Positions 22,966-35,289 of a DNA stretch of 64,000 nucleotides are shown piece by piece. The DNA comes from Artocarpus heterophyllus (lineage: Eukaryota > Streptophyta > Magnoliopsida > Rosales > Moraceae): assembly GCA_025403435.1 (NCBI GenBank), contig CM046353.1, positions 19,679,875 to 19,743,874 of the forward strand, in the 5' to 3' direction. The notes under the pieces were generated by a model. That model did not search any database and was not told the origin of the DNA. It saw nothing but the letters and a program-made list of their open reading frames with translations. The translations under genes were made by a program, and so were the position numbers. The stretch's first letter is position 1; each line of letters opens with the position of its first letter.

Positions 22966-24963
22966 TGTTAGACATGTATGCCCTAAGGAGTAAAAATGTA
23001 ATAAGTTTTTGGAGACATTTTCATCAATAAAGAATTTATTTATTGTTTAAATACCAAATCTTGTCCTTCTTGCGTTCAAATTTGTAGAACGTATGTTAAG
23101 CAAACAAAAATCTGAGACTGTCGGTCTAAACCTTAAGAATTGGGCATATGGTGGACAGATTATGCGGAAGACACGATTCTTAAGGTGATGGTTTAAATTG
23201 TAAAATCCGCAATAGAGGGAATAAAGTTGGGCACTTTATTCATCTAAAGATTGTTATGTTGTCTATATCCCTATTGGGAGATGGATTGTCTTGACCATCG
23301 GAGGTGGACTTCGTGAAAAAAAACATTAGCATGTTGTCATAGGTGACGATGTGTTGGATCGAGACATAAAGTTAATTGATTTGGATTAATAATTCTGTCC
23401 CGGCAAATCGATTCACTTTAGACAATCATTTGTATTATATCTTAATCTGGAGATGAATAGTAGACCCGTTGTCTTGACTTGTGTCTTTTAATGTACTAAA
23501 GGGTGACACCCACATCTTAATAGTGGTATGCATGCTGGTAGGTTGGAGGCATGACTCTTGATAGTGTAGACTTGTTATTCATAGATGTGGAATCCATAGC
23601 TCCTCTTTAGGAGTAGTGATATCCTCTTATATGCGTTATCCTATAATTGAAAAACTAGAGCGCTCAACCATTTGGATACATAGGTGTAACCGAATGGTAT
23701 ACTGTCTTTGGATGGTAATTATGTATCGATACACTATCATATAGGGATATTGGGTATCATAATTATCGAAAGCTTGAACCATATAGGTTCATTTGGCCGA
23801 TTATGGATTATCATATAGGGATACGATACACTATGATATGTCATGGAAACTTAGCTATGCGGGCTTCGTAATTCTATGTAGTTCAAGAGTGTAGCTCCAA
23901 GCTTTTAGTGGAGTAGCGTTGGTATTGATAATTATGAAATGTATATCTGGGATATTGGGTATCATAATTATCGAAAGCTTGAACCATATAGGTTCATTTG
24001 GCCCCCTTTGCTAGCTCACAAAATCCTATAACGATATGGTGTGCTTTTCTAATAATTGGTGACTCTTGTTAGATTTATTAAATTGGTTGAAATTCAAAAG
24101 AATCAAATAATTTATGTCCGTTTATCAGTTGAATTAATTTTGTGATAAAATCAATTCAAGATAAACTTGTTGAATTATTGGGATTGGATAATTCTTGTCT
24201 GTTTATCGGTTGATTTAATTTTTTGGATAAAATAGATCAAGATAAACTTGTAGAATTATTAGGAATTCATTTATTTTCCTAGAGATTATCTAGATAAAGT
24301 TTTTTTAATCAGATAACTTTTCTATTGAGTTATTTGAATTAAAACTGAGACTTTATCCTATAGAATCTCAGGTGAAAAATAAAATATTCGCTGAGATTTT
24401 TATTCGGCAATTTAGCATGTCGATGGGCGTGTTCAGCCTACCGATGAGCGAAGGATAAGATTACGCTTTTTTACATGGATCTTATTAGATATTTATCCGA
24501 ATTTGATTCTAATTTAAATTTTTGAGCCCTAATCTGATAAGGACTGACCCTAGACCCTACCTCTATAAATAGGGAGTAAGTCATATAAGTTATTCAGATT
24601 AATTGAGAGATTAAGAGTGATACTCTGCTAGTGAGAATCTGAAAACTCCCTAAGAGCTCTTGTTCACAAATCACGAACACTTGCTTTGGGTTCTCTCAAT
24701 TGGTTGGAAGGAGAGTCACATGGTGGAAGAGCTGTACATGTGAGACCACACTCACTCCGATCGTGGATAAAGAATAGCAAAAAAGACCAGTTGGTTGAGG
24801 CTCTTCTAGAATGTTACTTCTCTTCCCTAATTGCAGGAGCTTTTTGGCATACAAAGGTTAGTAAGATCTGGTTAATTAATGTATATAGCATGTCGAACTT
24901 GTGTTTTGAAAAATACTCTGAAATAAAATTTTAAAAATTCTGCTGTGTACTATTTTTCCAACA
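22966..24963 (+). repeat. 3' LTR of Copia C1
   Basis: It begins TGTTAGACATG, ends TTTTTCCAACA and is followed by TTAAT. It carries a 55-bp segment twice with no differences (23744-23798 and 23949-24003), which the 5' LTR has once. At 24401-24450 it lacks two 21-bp units present in the 5' LTR. Confidence 0.95.
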
Positions 24964-25430
24964 TTAATAACTTAGGAAAAAACAATATGCCCTAAAACAA
25001 TACCTTTATTTACCATGAAATGATAATTTTCTTGATTCAATACAAGGTTTATTTCAATGCATCTTTTAAGCACAAGTGTAAGGTTATGCAAGCATTTCTC
25101 AAAACAACCACCATAAACACTAAAATCTTCCATAAAAGCCTCTATGATGTTTCCAAATAATCAAAGAAAATACTTACCATGCATCTTTGGAATGTGAAAG
25201 GAGCATTGCGAAGGCAACATTGCATGCGATGGTAGGCAAAGGTTCTAAATGGGCATGTGAATGTGGTTTTATCTTGGTTTTCCAATGAAATTACAATTTC
25301 ATTATAACCAGAGTAAGCTTCAATAAAGTAGTAATAAGAGTGTCTAGCTGATCTCTCAAATATTTGATCAATGAATGGTAGAAGAAAGTGGTCTTTATAG
25401 GCTGTGGTATTGAGCTTTTCATTTATATAC
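24964..25430 (-). pseudogene. Gypsy pol (G5), RT portion
   Basis: On the minus strand it reads YINEKLNTTAYKDHF, LPFIDQIFERSARH, YYYFIEAYSGYN, then KTTFTCPFRTFAYHRM, FTFQRCMVSIFFDYLE (25430-25142) and GHIVFS up to the C1 insertion site. The catalytic FxDD motif region is passed without a clear intact box. The left edge merges into LTR B2 near 25425-25440, where both sequences share TATACC, so RT upstream of that point is lost. Confidence 0.88.
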
Positions 25431-27415
25431 CTAATATTGTCCTCTTCATGTTCATTTCTAGTGAATGCATGATAAACAAACAAAAGCCTGAGACTGTTGG
25501 TCTAAACCTTTAAGAATCGTGCATATGATGGACAGATTATGCGGAAGACATGAATCTTAAAGGTGATAGTCTAAATAAAAAGATCCACAATCGAGAAAAA
25601 AGAGTTGGGTGCTTTATTCATGCAAAGATTGTTATGTTGTCTACATCCTTAATGGGAGATGGTTTGTCTTGGTCATCAAAGTGGGACTCCATGAGTAGAA
25701 ACAACAGTGCATTATCATAGATTACGGTGTATTAGATCGGGACAAAAAGTTGAATTGACTTGATTAATAATTTAATTTGTTTAAATTAATTCACTTTAGA
25801 CAATCATATGCATTGTGTCTTAATCTCGAAATGACTAATGAGCCCGTTATCTTGACTTATGTCTTTTAATGTACCAAAGGGTGACATCCTGACTTAATGA
25901 TGGTACACATACCAGTATGTTGGAGGCATTACTCTTGATTGACGTAGACTCGTTATTCATAGATATCAAATCCATAACTCTTTTGTAGAGTTAATGATAT
26001 TCTCTTATAGGCATTATCCTATAATTGGAATACTAGAGCGCTTAACTATTTGAATACATAAGTGTAATCGAATGGTATATAGTGTAACTGAATGGTATAC
26101 TATATATGGATAGTCCTATAATTGGAATACTGGAGGGCTTAACCATTTGGATACAAAGGTGTAATCGAATGGTATACAGTGTAACTGAATGGTATACTAT
26201 CTATGGATAGTAAGTATTCCAATGGTGTGATAATAGAACATAAGATAAAAATAATCAGGAAGGTAAAATAGAATTTATCTTTAAGCCAATTACAAATATC
26301 CTATGAGGATGTGACACATTATGATATGTCATGGACGGTTAGCTTATTAGAGCTTTGTAATTTTATGTAGTTCGAGAGTGCATCTCTAAGCTTTTAGTAG
26401 AGTAGCGTTAGAGTTTATAATTATAAAATGTGTATCTGGGATATTGTATTTTATAATTATAGGAGCTTGAACTATATATATCCATGGGTCTTCTTTGCTA
26501 GCTCATAATAAATCTAATAACGATACGGCATGCTTTTTCTACATATTGGTGACTTATGTTAAATTATTAGATTGGCTAAAATTCGACTTGGTTGGATTTA
26601 ATAATTCTTGTTAGTTTATTGGTTGAATTAATTTTGTTAATTAATTCAGTAAAGACATGTTGAATTATCCGAATAATATTTTATTTGTATAGGTTTATAT
26701 GTATATGACTATTTTAATTAGACAACTTTTCCATTAAGTTATTTGAATTAAAATTGAGGCTCTAAAAAGGATACCTGGGTCAAATAAGATAGGATTTATC
26801 CAATTGGTTGAGATTAGATCTATTAGATTAGCCTGAGATGTTCAAATTCAATTCAGATGCCAGTGTCACGTCCACGCAGTAGACCGCAATACATTAGGTG
26901 TGATCGAACGCTGTAGTTAGAGTCAGAATCTATTTCATGCATTTTTACCCTGAAACTAATCCAAACTCAAATTTTGAGGCCTAATATGAAAATCATTAAC
27001 CCCAAGTTTGACTACTATAAATAAAGGGGTGAGTTTTCTTTGTTATTCAGATCGCTTGAGAAGTAAAGAATGAGTACTCTAGTGTAAGATACTCTAAAAC
27101 TCCTAGAAAGCTATTGTTCAACATTAAGAACCTTAGCTCTTGGTTTTCTCTAGTGGTTGAAAGGTGAGTCACTGGTAGAAAAGTTGTATGACATGCGACC
27201 ACTTGTACTCCAATCATAGATAGAGAATAGCAAAGAAGACTAGTTGGTTGAAGCTCTTCTGAAACGTTCTTTACATGGATTCAAGCCTACTTCGGTATAC
27301 AAAAAAGGTTAGTAAGATCTGTTATTAATTTATGTATTTAGCATGTTAAACTTGTGTTTTGAAAAATACTCTTATTTAAAATTTTTAAAATTCAATACGT
27401 ACTTGTTTTCCAACA
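25425..27415 (+). repeat. Copia LTR (B2), first ~90 bp missing
   Basis: It is collinear with the C1 LTR from the TATACCAAATCTTGTCC position to the end, TTTTCCAACA at 27415, and more similar to B1 than to C1. A 96-bp tandem duplication lies at 26019-26210. A TATA box is at about 27015 (CTATAAATAAAGG). No primer site follows; the next sequence is CACTA coding remnant. Confidence 0.85.
26019..26210 (+). repeat. 96-bp tandem duplication inside LTR B2
   Basis: CCTATAATTGGAATACT starts at 26019 and again at 26115, and the two copies match over about 96 bp with a handful of substitutions. Confidence 0.8.
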
Positions 27416-27429
27416 AGGGGTTTTAGGTT

Positions 27430-27870
27430 TGACCTCTATGTCACTTTTGTAGAGCCTTACTATGACTTTCTATAGTCGGATCCAAGTATATTTGAGCTAC
27501 CTTCTATGGTAGTACACTACTACCCTAATATATCCGATGATGATTGGGGTAAATTTTTAAAGTACTGACGTTTTAAAAAATTCAAGCAAATATCACAAAA
27601 TGCAAAACACATAAGAAAACAAAATGAATATGACTCAAGAGTAGGCCAAGATGGATATAGAAAATTAGAGCTAAAATTGATAATTTAATATCCTCCTCCT
27701 ATTACATATATAAATGACTTTATTATTAATGTTTTTGATTTTACTGATCTAGTAAAATCAGTATAGGTTATAGAGACCAATGAGGGCAGACAAGAGGGAA
27801 GTTATGGACAAAATCCTGATGGCTAATTCAATGATCCATCATATGCAAAGATTGGCGAATTGATAGTAAG
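27430..27870 (+). pseudogene. CACTA transposase-associated domain (plant Transposase_24-like)
   Basis: In one frame it reads ISDDDWGKFLKY, stop, then FKQISQNAKHIRKQNEYDSRVGQDGY. This matches the plant CACTA pattern of a W..F...R segment followed by KA..NR.KN.Y.HR.GR.GY. Further on FDFTDLVKSV and a KxGxY-like stretch (about 27735-27820) continue the family layout. Stops occur near 27568 and in the last part. The family assignment is from memory of the pattern and not from a search. Confidence 0.6.
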
Positions 27871-28989
27871 TTTATTAGACTCAAATCCTTGAATTGTACT
27901 TTTATAAGTCTTAAAAAAAATTAATTAAGAACAACTTGATTTTGTTATCATTTAATCTACAAGATGAGTATAATGAGCAGCAAACTCAAGAAACCTTCGT
28001 ACCCATTGGTGCGATGACATACTAACCAAGGTATTGGAAAAACTAGAATATTTAGGACATGTTTGCAGTTAATCAAAGTATGTTAAGTGGTCTCAATACT
28101 TCTAGCTACCAACGACTTTGAAACTAGGAGCCGAAGTAATGGGCATGAAACAGAAACTCATAGAATTATGAGGCCTTGTGAACGATATAATTTCATAATG
28201 GGTATTATATTGATGGATGCGAGTGCTTTATAGCGTAGAAACTTTAAGGCTAGCTGCACTACTCATGAAGAACAAATAACATAAAGAATCCATACTCTTT
28301 GTCGATTATAATATTAATGGTGGACTTTTACTTACTGCGATTGGAAATATGTGAATAGAGAGCCTTCCAACTGATACAGTCCACAAAAGAATGTTAGGTG
28401 ATGAAAGCATGGGCGTTAACGATATTATCCCTAAAGCCAAAGCAACACGACTACCTTTTTTGATAGTGAAGGCAGAACTTGTGGGCCAAGTTGCCAGAAG
28501 CTTTATTGCATGGTAGAAAAGGTTAATTGAAGCTACTGAAACACCAAAGACTATTCGAGCACCTAGCTGCATACCTGAAGATGTTGAGGGAAAGAAGCAT
28601 CCAAAAAAGAAAGCTGCCATAAAATCCAAAGGTTTGTAACCTCCCACTTAGAAACAGCTCGTTGAGGATTCTCAACCAGTTGCAAATGAGCCCCTATCAA
28701 TTTTTGTCTCCGTGTCACTTCAAGAAGAATCTAAGTCACTAGCTATGTATGTACAAGCTATCATGCAGGCTAGGCCTACGATTTAGTGCCTGATACAGAG
28801 AGTGATCACTTGCAATGACATGCTTATACAAGTGATGTTCGAAGACATTTATTTTATGCTCAACTTTGACAAAATTATAGTTAACTGTGTAATAGTATAC
28901 CTCAAGTAATAAATGTATCGTTATTTCTCTCTTTGAAATCAAGTACACTTAAATTGTTATTGAAAATAAGTTTGTGCATTGATTCTATT

Positions 28990-29306
28990 GTAGTCATTTG
29001 GCGAAACAATGCAAACATGCGATCGTAAATGATCGATTTGGCTTTATATTTTTGGTGGCTGTCTTAAGCGTTGCAAGGGATGGAGATGATAAGGATATTA
29101 GAGAGCGAGCTATAGCTCTTTTTGCCCTTTTAGATCATGCACTGAGAGGGAAAGCATTCTTTGTGCCATACAATGTTGCAGAACATTCAATGTTGGCAAT
29201 TATTAAACCATGGAAGGACACGCTTTTTGGTTTGATCCCCTTGGAAATATACTATGCCAAGATTTTATACAAGTTATTAGTTGGTAACTGTGATTTCATG
29301 TTGTGA
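28990..29306 (+). pseudogene. Ulp1-like cysteine protease domain of CACTA element, decayed
   Basis: The open frame ends FFVPYNVAEHSMLAIIKP, then WKDTLFGLIPL. In the Ulp1/C48 family this block is PYN-x-xxHW-xLxVI-x(n)-LDPL. The His is present, the following Trp is Ser, and the catalytic Asp of LDPL is Ile here (LIPL). Plant CACTA elements often carry such a protease gene. The Cys/Gln part is not visible, so the domain is partial and inactive. Confidence 0.6.
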
Positions 29307-29819
29307 ACTAAGGTTTGATATATATGTTACATTATTGTGTTTACTTTTTCTTTATTTTGACAAATTTTTGGGGCCTTCAATGATTAAAAAGTTGCAACGG
29401 GAGACGGCGTAACACATCATCAAGGGGGTAAAACGGTTTATAAATCCTATGTGTCTAAGACAATTTGGTAACATTAAATGTGGTTATTTTTTTTACGTTA
29501 TATGGGGGATATACTTTTTACGAATAATGGTACAGTCAAGCTTGCAAGAAAGGAATTTTACATTGGTGATGATTTAATTGAGGTTAGAATTGAGTGAATA
29601 AACTATTTATATAGGTTTCTTAGTTTTTAGGTAGTAGTAGAAATTTTTATGTATTTGAACATGTGATGTATTGTAAACTTTCTGTATTTAACATGTGTTG
29701 CAAAAATCTTAAGTTAAATGTAAATATATGATTTTGTAATTAGGGCATTGGATTAATGGATAAAAAAAAAAGATCTGGTCATCCTATGGGAAATTAGAAA
29801 TTCAGTTTCTTTTTTATTT

Positions 29820-30302
29820 AGACCAATTTTCGATGACGGTTTCTATAAAAAAAACCATCATCGAAAATATAGCTTACATGACAGTTTTCTGAAAAAACCG
29901 TTGTGTAAGACATTTTACACGTCGGTTTCTCCAAAAAACCATCTTGGAAATATATTTTATTTTTACCAATTTTTCACAACGGTTTCTGTAAAAAATTGTC
30001 ACGGAAAATAGTAGCTTACACGACTGTTTTCTAGAAAAACCGTTGTGTAATTAAGCAATGGTTTCTTTAGGAAACCGTGGTGTAAGTCCTATCTTACACG
30101 ACGGTTTTCTGACATAATCGTCATGTAAGATACCGCAAAATGTAGCCAAACCAAACTTAATTGTACCATATACGATGGTAAAAAGCTATCGTGTAAGCTT
30201 TGTTTTGTACTATGACTGAGGATTACACAACGGTTTTTAGCCGTCATGAAAACTTTTCACGATGGTTTTAAACCATCATGAAATAAGCTTTTTGTAATAG
30301 TG
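29820..30302 (+). repeat. Palindromic subterminal repeats of the CACTA 3' end
   Basis: Eight to nine short inverted repeats of the form TTACACGACGGTTTTCT / AAAACCGTTGTGTAA follow one another, at about 29826, 29872, 29915, 29966, 30011, 30052, 30095, 30168 and 30220. Each can form a hairpin. In CACTA elements such repeats are the binding sites of the small transposase-related protein. Confidence 0.8.
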
Positions 30303-31841
30303 ATACCTAAAAAAAAATTATTTATACATAGTAAATAATATTTGTTTAAAATTTGAATATCTAAAATACATAAAAAAAATATCTATAAAATTTTGAATAA
30401 CCCATGCCACATTGTTTCTTTACTTTATAATTCTTTGTATTGGATCAGAATTAAATGGATATCTAGATTGTCTAATTAATTTAGTTACATCTTGTACCTT
30501 GACACTTACTGGTTTTTTCTATTGATCAGCTTCAACAATTATAATTTTGAAAACTAGTTCATAAATAACGTTGAAACACTCTTGCCAGTGCATTTAATAG
30601 TCAAGTACTAAAAACCTGCCAAGAGATAAATCATATAAATTCCACATTATTAATTCATAATTTCACTATCCATAAATGTTCTCAAAAAATCACTAAAAAT
30701 ATCTCTTCTTAATTGAATCTCACTCACTAAGAATATTAATTTTAAGAAAATGTATCTACAAAAAATATGCTTTGAAAAGCATACAATCCTAGCAGTGACA
30801 AGAATTAGTGTTGCATATTTAATTTTGAATAAATTTGCATCAGTCCATCTAGTATTAGCTTCAGCTTTCCTAGGACAGGGTTTAAAATCTAAGAAAAGTT
30901 GATGTGTACATAATTGATTTTTATAATGAGAATAAAGATCTTTCTCTCACAAAGAAGCCTACAGATAGTGTACTATTTTTCCCCGTCAAAATCACTTTTA
31001 TATGCAAATCTAACAACTAAAAGGCAAATATTTAATGATGAGTTATTTTTTTGAACCTATTAAAGAAATTGTCTTAAAATAATGTGTAAAAAAAGCCCAT
31101 AAACATTAAATGGGAAATCAAATAAGGCTAATTTTTGTGACATTGAAGAGTATAGTTTATCCTTTCAAAAAAAAAAAAAGGCTATATATAGTCTAAGATT
31201 TTGACAACGTGCTTGTTTTCACGATGATTGTAATGTTTGGCCAAAGGACTATGATCATTTCCGCAAGATTTATAATCGTTATTATATTCATTAATCAATA
31301 TATATCTCATTCCCTAAGCATGTGGATATACCTGTTCCCAAAAAAAACAGGCGAATATACCTTGGACAGTTACATTCTTCCAAAAAAAAAAAAAAAAAGA
31401 GAAGAGAAACCCTTTAACAATACCTAATTTACAACTCCTAGTTAAGTACACACTACACAAGAATGTAATCTTATTTATTGAGCTAAAAATAAAGTTTCAA
31501 GATATAACTTAATTTAAAGATATAAATTCCACTAAAATCATTCAAAATTCCTATACCATTGTATATCACAAAATTCACACTATTACCGTACAAATTGTCA
31601 CGAATGGCGAAGCCAAGCGCAAAAATTCGCTAGTCTCCTTATAGTGTACTCAATTCAAATCAAATAACCAGTTGACTAATCACATGCTAAGCAAAACAGA
31701 GTCCCCTAAAAAATAAAACTACTAAGGAAAAGAAAAAAAACAACGCCCAAAAATTATTTCATATGAAAAAAAATGCCCTGGAAAAAAATAATGCTATGTA
31801 TGATTTGTATACTTTAATTTCTTGACCATGATCTAGGAGGA
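30303..31841. other. Non-coding flank downstream of the MTP gene
   Basis: AT-rich sequence with several poly-A runs (31167-31180, 31381-31398) and no recognisable gene or transposon. It holds the 3' untranslated region of the MTP gene, whose stop is at 31842, but no clear polyadenylation signal stands out. Confidence 0.6.
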
Positions 31842-34800
31842 TCATGGCATTTTTGGCTTGTGCTCTGGCTTATGAGTGATGTCAAAATCGACATGAACAA
31901 ATGCTCTTTCAACCTCAGGAAGTGTCTCAATCTTGTCTTGAAGTGTCTCCCCAATAGCATGTGCCTGAATGAGACACATTTCCCCAGGTAGAACAACGTG
32001 AACCTCCACGAAATATTTGCAACCAAAGTTGTAAGCTCTCACAGTCTCAATGTGCTTAATCTCTTCATGGTGATTCCAAATTAGATAAGTTAGCTTTGCT
32101 AAGTACTCAGCTGGTGCTGCCCTTCCTATCAACGACCATACATTCTCCATCACTGTTTTCGCCCAATTTGCCATTGTATACAGTGCGATCTGCAACCATG
32201 CAAGTATATGTTATGTTTTATATATATATATATACACACACACATATATATAAATGGAAGAAAAGGGTCCTCAGCTCTGTCGGACTACCGCCCCATTAAA
32301 TATAAAATGGTTGGCCCACCCGGTTGTATTTGATGGAGCAGCAACCCAACAGGGCTAGATAAAACTACCAATGTATTATTTGAAAGGCACCAGAAATGAC
32401 TGAAAATACAAATGATTATTTACTTCCAGCTAATTTTATGCACGTTAAAAAAATATAAAAGTATGAAAATTGTTGGAGGTGCCACCAGAATTAAGCATCA
32501 CAACTAAAATAGAAGATGAATCTCATTTGTGAGTCTCATGTTGCAGTACTCATCTTTTATTAGTATGTGATGTTTAGCACTAATGATGCTCTATCACTTT
32601 ATAACATTGTTCTAAAACCACCAAAAAAATCCATGCATGTGAATACATGTTAGGTATGGTACATATAAGGGTGCAGCTAGAAAAATTAGTCATCAAGAGC
32701 GGAGCGTATACTAACATTATCAATAAAAATTAAATGAAGAACATAATTTCAGGAGAAGTGGGGGAGAAGAGTTTGTCGCAAAACTAATTGAATAGCTTTA
32801 ATCATGTGTTGATCACACAATGAACTCATAAATTGATCGCCAAAAATTAATTATGCATTAAAGTTGCAACTTGCAATTATAATTTCAGCAAAGATTTTGT
32901 CTCATTTGAAGTTGTAGAGGGTAAAGTGAGACAACCCCTATTCTTCAACAACTAAATTTGAAATGCTACACTATAACGTTTCTTTTTTTTTTTTTCCTAG
33001 AACCTGTAATTTTTTTTTTTTTTTGTAAATTTACAAATTGTATATATATTTTTAACTTACAAGAATGGCTCCAAGGGGATCGATCCACCAATAGAACTTG
33101 ATTGCTAAAACGGCAGCAGCAAGGCCAATTGAGTTGGTAACGACATCAAAAAAATGATCTTGAGCATATGCCCTAACTATTTCATTCTTAAATGTGCGAC
33201 AATACGACATTAGCAAGAATTTCACCACCGTCACCGATACCATAATTCCAATCGTCCATTTTTCTTTCACTGGGTCCCTTACAGGTTGAGCCTGCACAAA
33301 AAGTAACTTCATTAATTAGATGATGGGTGTCATTTTCTCCAGTGAAGAATTTCATTTGAATTTTTTTTTTCCACTATCTGGTAGTGATTGATGGTGATGC
33401 AGCACAAACTAAAAATCCAAAAACCCAAAAATTCAGATAATTCAATCAAGGATCCAAATGGAAAGCACAAATCGAACTGGGCACCTTTTTTTTTAACAAA
33501 CGCCTATTTGAGTGTATCTTACGATCTGAATCACCCAAATTCAAATTAAAAGAGTGGTTGATCAACTGTTTTAGGTGTACCTTGCTGACAAGTTCTCGAC
33601 CTGATTCAAATAGCACCTGTAACCCAAGAGTTGCCATTACTGATGCGAAAACGACAATGCCCTGCAAAGACTCGGACGCAGTGGATAGTAGTTAGATAAA
33701 TACATATATTGTATGAATGAATTTGAAAAGAAATAAACACGCAAAAGATTTTTTTTTTAAGGAAAAAAAAAAAGAACGCACCAACACTACCAGATGTCAA
33801 TTAAACTTTCTGTCCCAGCCTTGCAAAGGGAGACTAAACTAATCATAGATTTGTAACTAATAAAGGCTCATGATAACAAATTAAATAAATTCTATTAAAT
33901 ATTTACACTCATCTTACACAAAAACCAATGGAGTAATTGCAGGATTAATCTTGGCAGTACATTAACACTATTCTTTCAATTTTGGTACCCAAAATTCGAA
34001 TCCTCTAGTCCTTGAAAAAAAAAAAAAAAAACTATTGTACATATATGCGGCGTTATGTATGTATGCTGTTGAAGCAGCCGTCGGATGATTTTTTGAATTG
34101 AAGAAAGAGGGCAGCAAAAACCTAACTACTTTTCTCCTTTTTCCTTTTAAAATAGAAAAAAAGTAGTTAAATAACAAGGAGATCTTCAGCTTTCTTTAGT
34201 AAAGAATTATCATTGTTTTGAAGTTAATATTCAGCCAAAATGATACAAGAAAAAAAAAATAAAAAGAGAGAGACATAGAGAATATTTTCAGGAATTATAT
34301 AATATACAAGTACTCCATACCACAGGCTGCATGCGACTCTTGCCAATGGGGTAGCGAAACTCGTTTGGTTTTCTCATGGCATAAGCTGTGAACCAAAGAA
34401 TGAAGCCTGACAAGAGATCCAGCAGAGAGTCTAGTGTTGAAGCTATTACCGCTAATGATCTGCTCTCAACTGATGCGTAAACTTTTGCTAAGAACATCAC
34501 CAAGTTCGCTACATTCGAAGCATAAATCGTGGTCCTCTCACTCCTTGCAAGTTCCTTCATTTCTTCCTGCAACCAAATTTCAATTTGACACATTGCATGT
34601 CAAAGCAAAATTTGGTTGAAATAGAAAATAAGAAAGGAAAAAAGAGAGAAATAGAAATAAAAACACGAGACCAAGTTTATAAGCACATTTTATTTAATAA
34701 GATGACAAGGTTGCTTGTTTTTAAGTTATGGTTCTAATCAATATCTTATCGCTAGTAATTATGGAGGTACACCATTCTTTTATCTTGATAATATATTGAT

Positions 34801-35259
34801 AGAAAAGAAAAAAAGATAAGATTTAATAACTAATCACCTTTGTTAAAGTACCAGACAAAACGTCCAACTCAGTAAAAGAATCCACTTCATTAAATCCCTT
34901 GAGAAGTTTATCTTGCCTTCTGTAATATTCTGCAATTTTTCTCTGTCTCCCTAATAAATTAACACAAAACTAATATTATCATTTACTAGGGAAGAGAGTT
35001 TTTTTTTTTTTTTTTAAGAACACAGATTAAATGAAAGTACAATTAATTTTCTAGGGCGCTTACTCAATGAGTTGATAACATATCCGAGACCAAACTGAGA
35101 ATTCTTATGCCTTTCCGGCAACTTGAAGCCATCCATACTAAGCCGCCATGACGGTTCACTTGGCAGTTCTCTCACATTCCCCGCCACTGCCGCTGGAGAC
35201 AGCAATTCCGTTCTATTTTCTGATGAATCGGTTCGAAGACCATTGCCCGATGTCGCCAT
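31842..35259 (-). CDS. MTP9/10: Metal tolerance protein, Mn-type cation diffusion facilitator (MTP9/10-like)
   Basis: Six coding exons on the minus strand: 35259-35064, 34950-34838, 34566-34321, 33661-33581, 33291-33061 and 32189-31842. All introns are GT-AG and phases join exactly, giving 404 residues (Arabidopsis homologues have about 400-430). The family exports divalent cations, mainly manganese, from the cytosol into the vacuole, Golgi or related compartments by proton antiport. Visible marks: the CDF signature [18 protein letters not shown] with DxxxD at D149/D153 (helix II), a second DxxxD at D257/D261 (AQDHFFD, helix V), [11 protein letters not shown] after helix III, and a C-terminal cytosolic domain ([27 protein letters not shown]). 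The start chosen is MATSGNG; an in-frame ATG at 35286 would add nine residues. The wording is nearest MTP9/MTP10; these two cannot be separated here. It is the only intact host gene in the window. Confidence 0.95.
32216..32252. repeat. TA/CA microsatellite in intron 5 of the MTP gene
   Basis: A (TA)n-(CA)n-(TA)n tract lies 27 bp from the exon 6 acceptor. It is likely length-polymorphic. Confidence 0.8.
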
Positions 35260-35289
35260 TTTTTCTTTGGCATAACAATGTGCCAATAA

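Larger units (their letters stand above)
15335..24963 (+). mobile_element. Complete Copia retrotransposon C1, nested in Gypsy G5
   Basis: The 9629-bp element has two LTRs (1984 and 1998 bp) with TG...CA ends, a methionine-tRNA primer site, a 1.65-kb leader, gag, protease, integrase, RT and RNase H in Copia order, and a purine tract. It is flanked by the 5-bp duplication TTAAT. Joining the flanks and removing one TTAAT restores a continuous Gypsy reading, so the insertion is precise and younger than G5. Stops and frameshifts are spread through gag-pol and the LTRs differ by indels, so it is old and inactive. The very long leader is unusual and carries the 22-bp array. Confidence 0.96.
27416..30302 (+). 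mobile_element. CACTA (En/Spm-type) DNA transposon, 3' portion
   Basis: The right end is defined by TAGTG at 30298-30302 (CACTA on the other strand, reading CACTATTACAAAAA inward). It is preceded by about 480 bp of palindromic subterminal repeats built on ACGACGGTTTT...AAAACCGTCGT, typical of plant CACTA ends. Upstream are remnants of a transposase-associated protein and an Ulp1-like protease on the same strand. No left end was found; the element is cut at 27416 next to LTR B2. Confidence 0.78.

Noticed and set aside
28306..28647. 113-codon minus-strand open frame
   Set aside because: No recognisable protein; it overlaps the CACTA coding region on the other strand.
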